A program made the translations under genes and the position numbers. Of a stretch of DNA of 36,240 nucleotides, positions 32,343 to 36,240 are shown piece after piece. Under the pieces are notes generated by a model. That model had not been told where the DNA came from and searched no databases. It worked only from the letters and a program-made list of their open reading frames with translations. This DNA comes from Flavobacterium collinsii (GTDB lineage: Bacteria > Bacteroidota > Bacteroidia > Flavobacteriales > Flavobacteriaceae), in contig NZ_CADCST010000122.1 of NCBI RefSeq assembly GCF_902804485.1, positions 1 to 36,240 of the forward strand, written 5' to 3'. Position 1 is the first letter of the stretch; each line of letters starts with the position of its first letter.

Positions 32343-32972
32343 CTAAATTTTAGTGTTAAACTTGTTAATTGCTTCAATTTTGTTACTTACCTGTAGTTTT
32401 CGGTAGATATTGCCAATGTGTTTTTTAATAGTGTCGATGGTGACATTTTTTTTATCGGCAATTTCTTTGTAGAGAAGTCCCTGCGCCAGCAAGTCAAGAA
32501 CTTCTTTTTCGGTTACAGTCAGTAACGATAAGGTTTGTACTTGTACTTTTGTTTCCTGAAAATGTTGTAAAACGCGTTTCGCAATCGCAAAACTCATAGG
32601 GGCACCGCCTTTGTGAGCTTCCTGAATCGCCTGAATGATCTTGTCCAGCGGATCTCCTTTTACCAGATAACCGCTTGCACCTGCACGTAATGCCGAAAAT
32701 ATTTTTTCGTCATTTTCAAAACTGGTGCACATAACAAAGGTTGTGCCCGGCATTACGTCTGTTAATTTAAAAACAAGATCAATACCTGATAAATCCTGCA
32801 GCTGAATATCCATTAAAACCACGTCTGGTTCCAGGGCTTCCAGTTTTTGCAAAGCATTTTTACCGTTAAAAAACTGAGCCACACATTCCATATCCTGCTG
32901 GAAATCGATGATATTTTTTAAGGCCTGATTGTAATTCTTATCATCCTCTACTATGGCTACTTGTATCTTCAT
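32343..32972 (-). CDS. NarL/LuxR-type response regulator
   Basis: A 209-aa response regulator. The receiver domain has acidic residues E9, D10, D11, phospho-acceptor D55 in VVLMDIQLQD, and K105 in the GYLVKGDP loop. The C-terminal LuxR-type helix-turn-helix has LTVTEKEVLDLLAQGLLYKEIADKKNVTIDTIKKHIGN. It is first in the minus-strand operon with two accessory proteins and the histidine kinase, and is divergent from an exported protein. Two identical dyad operators in the intergenic region are the likely binding sites, so it probably controls both directions. Confidence 0.93.
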   Translation of the reverse strand: MKIQVAIVEDDKNYNQALKNIIDFQQDMECVAQFFNGKNALQKLEALEPDVVLMDIQLQDLSGIDLVFKLTDVMPGTTFVMCTSFENDEKIFSALRAGASGYLVKGDPLDKIIQAIQEAHKGGAPMSFAIAKRVLQHFQETKVQVQTLSLLTVTEKEVLDLLAQGLLYKEIADKKNVTIDTIKKHIGNIYRKLQVSNKIEAINKFNTKI

Positions 32973-33019
32973 GGCGTTACATTTTCTTTTACAAAGTTGT
33001 ACAATAAGTTCATTGACCG

Positions 33020-33042
33020 CAATTACCCTTTTGGGTGATATT
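33020..33042. promoter_or_regulatory. ACCC-N4-GGGT operator, regulator side
   Basis: The dyad ACCC TTTT GGGT lies in a 23-bp block that occurs again, perfectly inverted, at 33120-33142. It is 48 bp upstream of the response regulator ATG. Confidence 0.7.
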
Positions 33043-33119
33043 AGAAATTAACTCAAAAAAGACAAATGGTATTTATAGAATAAACTTACAAAAAATAAAA
33101 TAAGAATTATAAAAAATAA

Positions 33120-33142
33120 AATATCACCCAAAAGGGTAATTG
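33120..33142. promoter_or_regulatory. ACCC-N4-GGGT operator, target-gene side
   Basis: Perfect inverted copy of the 33020-33042 block: CACCC AAAA GGGTAATTG. It sits directly upstream of the -33 position of the promoter for the exported protein, as expected for an activator site. The 77 bp between the two copies are AT-rich. Confidence 0.75.
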
Positions 33143-33143
33143 A

Positions 33144-33171
33144 TTGATATACTGTTGTCAGGATACTTTTG
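33144..33171 (+). promoter_or_regulatory. Promoter of the exported-protein gene
   Basis: TTG at 33144-33146, 17 bp, then TACTTTTG (33164-33171), which matches TAnnTTTG. The start codon follows at 33198. Confidence 0.6.
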
Positions 33172-33197
33172 AAAGGTTAACTAAAAACATAGAAATC

Positions 33198-34613
33198 ATG
33201 AAAACAAACCTACTTATTTATTTATTACTTTTTGGGTTTATTAGTTATGGCCAAGTAACTACCAAAAATATAATTGTCGATTTGAATAAACCGCATGTAG
33301 ATATTCAAGTTTGCAAAGATTCATCATGTAAAAGTTTTACAAATTGTAAGTGCAAATGGAAAATTATAAAGAAAGCCCAAAATACTGCTGAAACGGATCG
33401 AAGCGAATCTGGAAACGATAATAATGAAAATAAAAAACCAGAGAATGTAATAAGTACAGATACAATAAAACGCAAATGCAAGATAAAAAGCAGATGGCTT
33501 TCTATAGAATCCAGAGATTTGGTTACTATTAAACTAGCTAACGGTAATCCTTTGAAATATAGTTATAAAATAGATACCAAAACTCTCTCTTTTTTTAATG
33601 ACAAAAATATAACTGCTGAGGACGTAAAAAAAGATGCGAAAACTGAGAGTAATGAAACTCATGAATTGATTAATGTTAGAGATACAATATCTCTGAAAGA
33701 TATTGTTAACCAAAATGAAGAATTGATTAAAGGTATTGATAGTTTAAATATCGAAGTAGAAAGTTTATATAAAATTTTAACTCAAAAAAACACTATTATT
33801 GAAGATGATTATGCTCAAAGAATAGATTTTCTTGACAAGGCAAAAGGACAGTTGAAAAAAAGTTATGAATTATTAACTAGTTTAGGAGAACTTAAAGTTA
33901 ATTCAAAATCTAAACAGACTAAGGAGGAATTGCTTACAACAAAAGAAAAAGCAGAAAAAAGTGTAGATGAAATTATAAAAAAATTCTACACCATAGATTT
34001 AAATTTTCATACTTTACCAATTGATGTTCAAGGTAAAAATATTGACGTTGTAGAGTTTAAGTTACGCCGTTTTGATAAAATAACCAAAGATGAAGATCTT
34101 GATTTTGCGCCAACTCCTTATAATATTTGGATAAAAGGCGGTTTTAAAATTGATGTAAGCGCCGGATTGTTTTTTACTTCGCTATACGATTCAGAATTTA
34201 GTACAAAAGACGATCCAGCCATTTCAGGCAATAAAATCATTACTTTGAAAAACGGTGGAGATTACGACTTAGCATTTGGTTCTACCATAAATACCTATGT
34301 TCGTATGAATTCCTGGATTGTACCTACACTTAATTTTGGTGCCGTAATAACACAAAATCAAAAACTGCAGATACTTTTAGGAGTAGGAGCCATATTAGGG
34401 AAACAAGAGCGTATTATTTTTTCTACAGGGTTTTCTATGGGAAAAGTTAGTAGAATTGCAGATTCGTATTCTGTTGATGGATCATATAATTTGGGCAATT
34501 CCGGAGATGTTCCTACGCAGAACCAGTTTAAATTTGGTCACTTTTTTGGAATAACCTACAATTTAACAAAAGTCAAAAAAATAAGTCTCGACAAAGGAAT
34601 CGAACAAAACTAA
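33198..34613 (+). CDS. Exported protein with coiled coil and possible C-terminal beta-barrel
   Basis: A 471-aa protein of unknown family. The signal peptide ends near residue 20 (MKTNLLIYLLLFGFISYGQV). A lysine- and cysteine-containing stretch follows (VCKDSSCKSFTNCKCKW, four cysteines within 14 residues). The middle (about 180-265) is helical and probably coiled. The last 150 residues show alternating strands with glycine and aromatic residues (WIKGGFKIDVSAGLFFTSLYD, AFGSTINTYVRMNSWIVPTLNFGAVI, FKFGHFFGITYNL), like an outer-membrane beta-barrel. The ATG at 33198 is chosen because the frame upstream to 33144 has no leader features and overlaps the promoter. It is probably controlled by the divergent response regulator. 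Confidence 0.7.
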   Translation: MKTNLLIYLLLFGFISYGQVTTKNIIVDLNKPHVDIQVCKDSSCKSFTNCKCKWKIIKKAQNTAETDRSESGNDNNENKKPENVISTDTIKRKCKIKSRWLSIESRDLVTIKLANGNPLKYSYKIDTKTLSFFNDKNITAEDVKKDAKTESNETHELINVRDTISLKDIVNQNEELIKGIDSLNIEVESLYKILTQKNTIIEDDYAQRIDFLDKAKGQLKKSYELLTSLGELKVNSKSKQTKEELLTTKEKAEKSVDEIIKKFYTIDLNFHTLPIDVQGKNIDVVEFKLRRFDKITKDEDLDFAPTPYNIWIKGGFKIDVSAGLFFTSLYDSEFSTKDDPAISGNKIITLKNGGDYDLAFGSTINTYVRMNSWIVPTLNFGAVITQNQKLQILLGVGAILGKQERIIFSTGFSMGKVSRIADSYSVDGSYNLGNSGDVPTQNQFKFGHFFGITYNLTKVKKISLDKGIEQN

Positions 34614-34635
34614 ACAAAAAAGACATTTTTTCTAT

Positions 34636-34677
34636 AAAAAACACTGCTATGCAATATAATTGCGCAGCAGTGTTTTT
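34636..34677 (+). terminator. Long hairpin terminator after the exported-protein gene
   Basis: AACACTGCT pairs with AGCAGTGTT within a stem that continues inward to GCAAT/ATTGC with one mismatch and one wobble; loop ATA, flanked by A and T runs. The inner GCAATATAATTGC core resembles the shared palindrome of the RNA repair island. Confidence 0.9.
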
Positions 34678-34960
34678 ATTTTGGAACTTGAGAAAAAGCT
34701 CTTGTTTAAATCAGGTATTTTTACTTGGTTTGAAGGCTTTTTGTTTATATATATTTGAGAACTATTCAGTTTGTACGTATACGGAAAACCGTAAAATAGT
34801 TTTTAAAATCATACTCATCTTTGATTATTTTTTTGCGAACTTAAATTACTTATTATATAATTTAATCAGAAAAAAATAAGAGTATATTAGAGGGTAGGAA
34901 AAATTGCATCGAGATTTGTTTAAAGTAGTAGATAAACAAATAAATAAAAATTAAATATTT
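34678..34960. other. AT-rich gap without a credible gene
   Basis: After the terminator the 283 bp up to the next start are AT-rich. A 76-codon frame overlapping the hairpin (34649-34879) is not credible. I see no clear promoter with TAnnTTTG, and no repeats. Confidence 0.6.
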
Positions 34961-35347
34961 ATGGAACCAATTACAATGGCAGTTATTACACCTTTTTTAA
35001 TTGAATTAGGAAAAAAGGGAATCGAAAAATTTAGTGAAAAAGGGTTTGAAAGTGTTTCAGAAGGAGCAATTAATTGGTTTAAATCATTATTTTTTAAAAA
35101 TGATAAACCTAAAAAGGCTTTGCTTGAACTTCAAGAAAATCCTGAAAATATGGAAAAGCAAAATATTGCAAGAGCAATTATTGAAAACTCTCTTGAAGAC
35201 CATCCTGAATTTGAAATTCATTTAAAAGAAATTTTGGATAAACTTCCAAAAGTTGAAAATACGATTTCAAATAGTAAAAATGTAAATACTGGTAATGTAA
35301 ACACAGGAGGAGGTGATTTTAGATTAGGAGATAATTATGGAGCTTAA
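34961..35347 (+). CDS. Small helical protein with C-terminal amyloid-like motif
   Basis: A 128-aa protein. Residues 1-95 are helical and start with a hydrophobic helix (MEPITMAVITPFLIELGKKG), then amphipathic helices with the pattern KKALLELQENPENMEKQNIARAI. This resembles small bacterial helical domains (Bell-like) that precede amyloid signalling motifs; I assign that by pattern only. The C-terminus NVNTGNVNTGGGDFRLGDN is Gly/Asn-rich and is matched by NVNLGNINSDGGGVHLGNN at the N-terminus of the next gene. The two genes overlap by 11 bp. Paired motifs of this kind link an effector to a sensor, so a cell-death or defence role is possible. Confidence 0.6.
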   Translation: MEPITMAVITPFLIELGKKGIEKFSEKGFESVSEGAINWFKSLFFKNDKPKKALLELQENPENMEKQNIARAIIENSLEDHPEFEIHLKEILDKLPKVENTISNSKNVNTGNVNTGGGDFRLGDNYGA

Positions 35348-36240
35348 TAATGTAAATTTAGGAAATATTAATAGTGATGGAGGGGGAGTTCATCTTGGGA
35401 ATAATATTACGAATATTTTTGAAGGATTATCTTTTTTACTTATTGAGTATAAACAGCAATTAGAAGAGATTAATAATCTTATCTTATCTTTTAAGCCTAA
35501 AACAGCACTTGATTTACTTAATGCGTTAGAAGATAGAATTAAAAATGGACAAGCTGAAATAGATAATAAAATAAAAAGTAAACTACTTTATTTAAAAGCT
35601 TTATGTAAAAGTGATCTAATTGAATACACTAAAGAAGATTCTGGGAAAGATTTTGTTCAAGCATATTTATTGAATGATAAAGATGAAATTCTAAAAGAAA
35701 GAGCTTGTGTTGAATATCTGAATTTAAAAGATAGTGCAAAAGCAATAAAACTAGCGGATGAGATAATTCAAACTGATGAATATAATATAAGTGCTTGGTT
35801 TGTAAAAGTTTTATCTTCTAATGATATTAAGAATTATCTTAAGTCCGTACCTGAAATTGTATTTGATAACTATGGCTTTCAACAGAGTGTTATTTATCAA
35901 ATTGTTCGAATAGAAAATTTAAATTTTATTGAAAACTTAGAAGAATATGGCTTTGAGCTAAATATTGAATTTGAAAAATATAAAGAAGTTAGATTTGATA
36001 ATAAAATATCATGGTTAATAGCAATTGATTTAGCACTTACTGAAATATTCAATAAATACCCAACAAAATACATTGCAGGAGAAAGATTTCTCTTAGAAGA
36101 AATTCCTGAAATTGCGTCTACTATTCGTATAGCTGAAATCTTTGTTAATACATTAGATAAAACTGAGATTTCTAATACTATTTGTCATCAAAAGTTTTAT
36201 TATTACTATTTGAGTTATATACAAACGTATAGCGATAATG
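35337..36240 (+). CDS. Helical-repeat protein with N-terminal amyloid-like motif, truncated by the window edge
   Basis: Starts at ATG 35337, overlapping the previous stop, and stays open for 301 codons to the window end. Residues 5-23 carry the Gly/Asn motif NVNLGNINSDGGGVHLGNN. The rest is helical and acidic with TPR-like pieces (KTALDLLNALEDRI, KIKSKLLYLKALCKSD, KERACVEYLNLKDSAKAIKLADEIIQ). It could be the sensor or scaffold partner of the small protein before it. The missing C-terminus may hold a catalytic or signalling domain. No complete-frame call is possible. Confidence 0.65.
   Translation, partial: MELNNVNLGNINSDGGGVHLGNNITNIFEGLSFLLIEYKQQLEEINNLILSFKPKTALDLLNALEDRIKNGQAEIDNKIKSKLLYLKALCKSDLIEYTKEDSGKDFVQAYLLNDKDEILKERACVEYLNLKDSAKAIKLADEIIQTDEYNISAWFVKVLSSNDIKNYLKSVPEIVFDNYGFQQSVIYQIVRIENLNFIENLEEYGFELNIEFEKYKEVRFDNKISWLIAIDLALTEIFNKYPTKYIAGERFLLEEIPEIASTIRIAEIFVNTLDKTEISNTICHQKFYYYYLSYIQTYSDN

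Noticed and set aside
32996..33020. Minus-strand GGTCAATGAACTTATTG near the response regulator as a sixth box A
   Set aside because: Only GGTCAA matches; TACTTC is missing at the right distance and no N8 partner is seen.
34649..34879. 76-codon reading frame
   Set aside because: It overlaps the long terminator hairpin, has no leader or family, and its codon use is that of AT-rich intergenic DNA.

Overview
The window looks like a chromosomal segment of a Flavobacterium-type Bacteroidota. Supporting this are the AT-rich sequence, almost no Shine-Dalgarno sites, TAnnTTTG-type promoters, and typical genes of the group: a LETM1-related biofilm protein, DUF4251, a META lipoprotein, a MarR-controlled fad operon and a four-helix-bundle gene. 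All calls come from reading the sequence; no search was run.

Layout. Positions 1-9000 hold stress, CO2 and envelope genes: oxyR divergent from dps, a SulP transporter followed by a beta-carbonic anhydrase, a LETM1-related protein, Cu/Zn superoxide dismutase, META and DUF4251 exported proteins, and a GH18 chitinase. Positions 9000-15700 hold a minus-strand fatty-acid beta-oxidation operon (marR, fadN, fadA, fadE type) with a four-helix-bundle gene lodged between fadA and fadE and flanked by inverted repeats. Positions 15800-17650 hold a WYL regulator and an HD-domain protein.

The centre of interest is 17.7-30.2 kb, an RNA repair island. Its protein genes are: a 746-aa protein with a zinc-finger/RING-like motif and a TerD-like C-terminus, a SUKH-like protein, a T4 Rnl1-type RNA ligase, a Hen1 RNA 3'-end methyltransferase, a stand-alone Pnkp-type ligase, a T4-type polynucleotide kinase/3'-phosphatase, an unknown small protein, TatD, and two RlaP-like nucleotidyltransferases. 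Upstream lies non-coding sequence with strong structure. First comes a five-unit array of ~50-bp palindromes. Next is a tRNA-like RNA with canonical acceptor, D and T arms but a foreign arm in place of the anticodon arm. That foreign arm is one of five copies of a two-box module: GGTCAA-N8-TACTTC pairs through its N8 with an N8' that precedes an ATTA(T/C) box. The N8 sequences differ between copies while pairing is kept (8/8, 8/8, 8/8 with a wobble, 7/8, 7/8), and the copy inside the tRNA-like RNA is circularly permuted. This looks like a structured RNA (or leader) working with the repair enzymes. It is the best candidate for an undescribed system here.

The island is also rich in short repeats: a 290-bp tandem duplication that copies the 3' end of the kinase/phosphatase gene, long perfect inverted repeats, octamer-periodic leaders before several start codons, and a shared palindrome before the RNA array, the RNA ligase and hen1.

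Positions 30.2-34.6 kb hold a minus-strand two-component operon (response regulator, unknown protein, membrane protein, histidine kinase) divergent from an exported protein with a possible beta-barrel. Two identical, oppositely oriented ACCC-N4-GGGT operators lie between them. The right edge has a small helical protein and the start of a helical-repeat protein that share a Gly/Asn-rich motif like bacterial amyloid signalling motifs; the second gene runs off the window.
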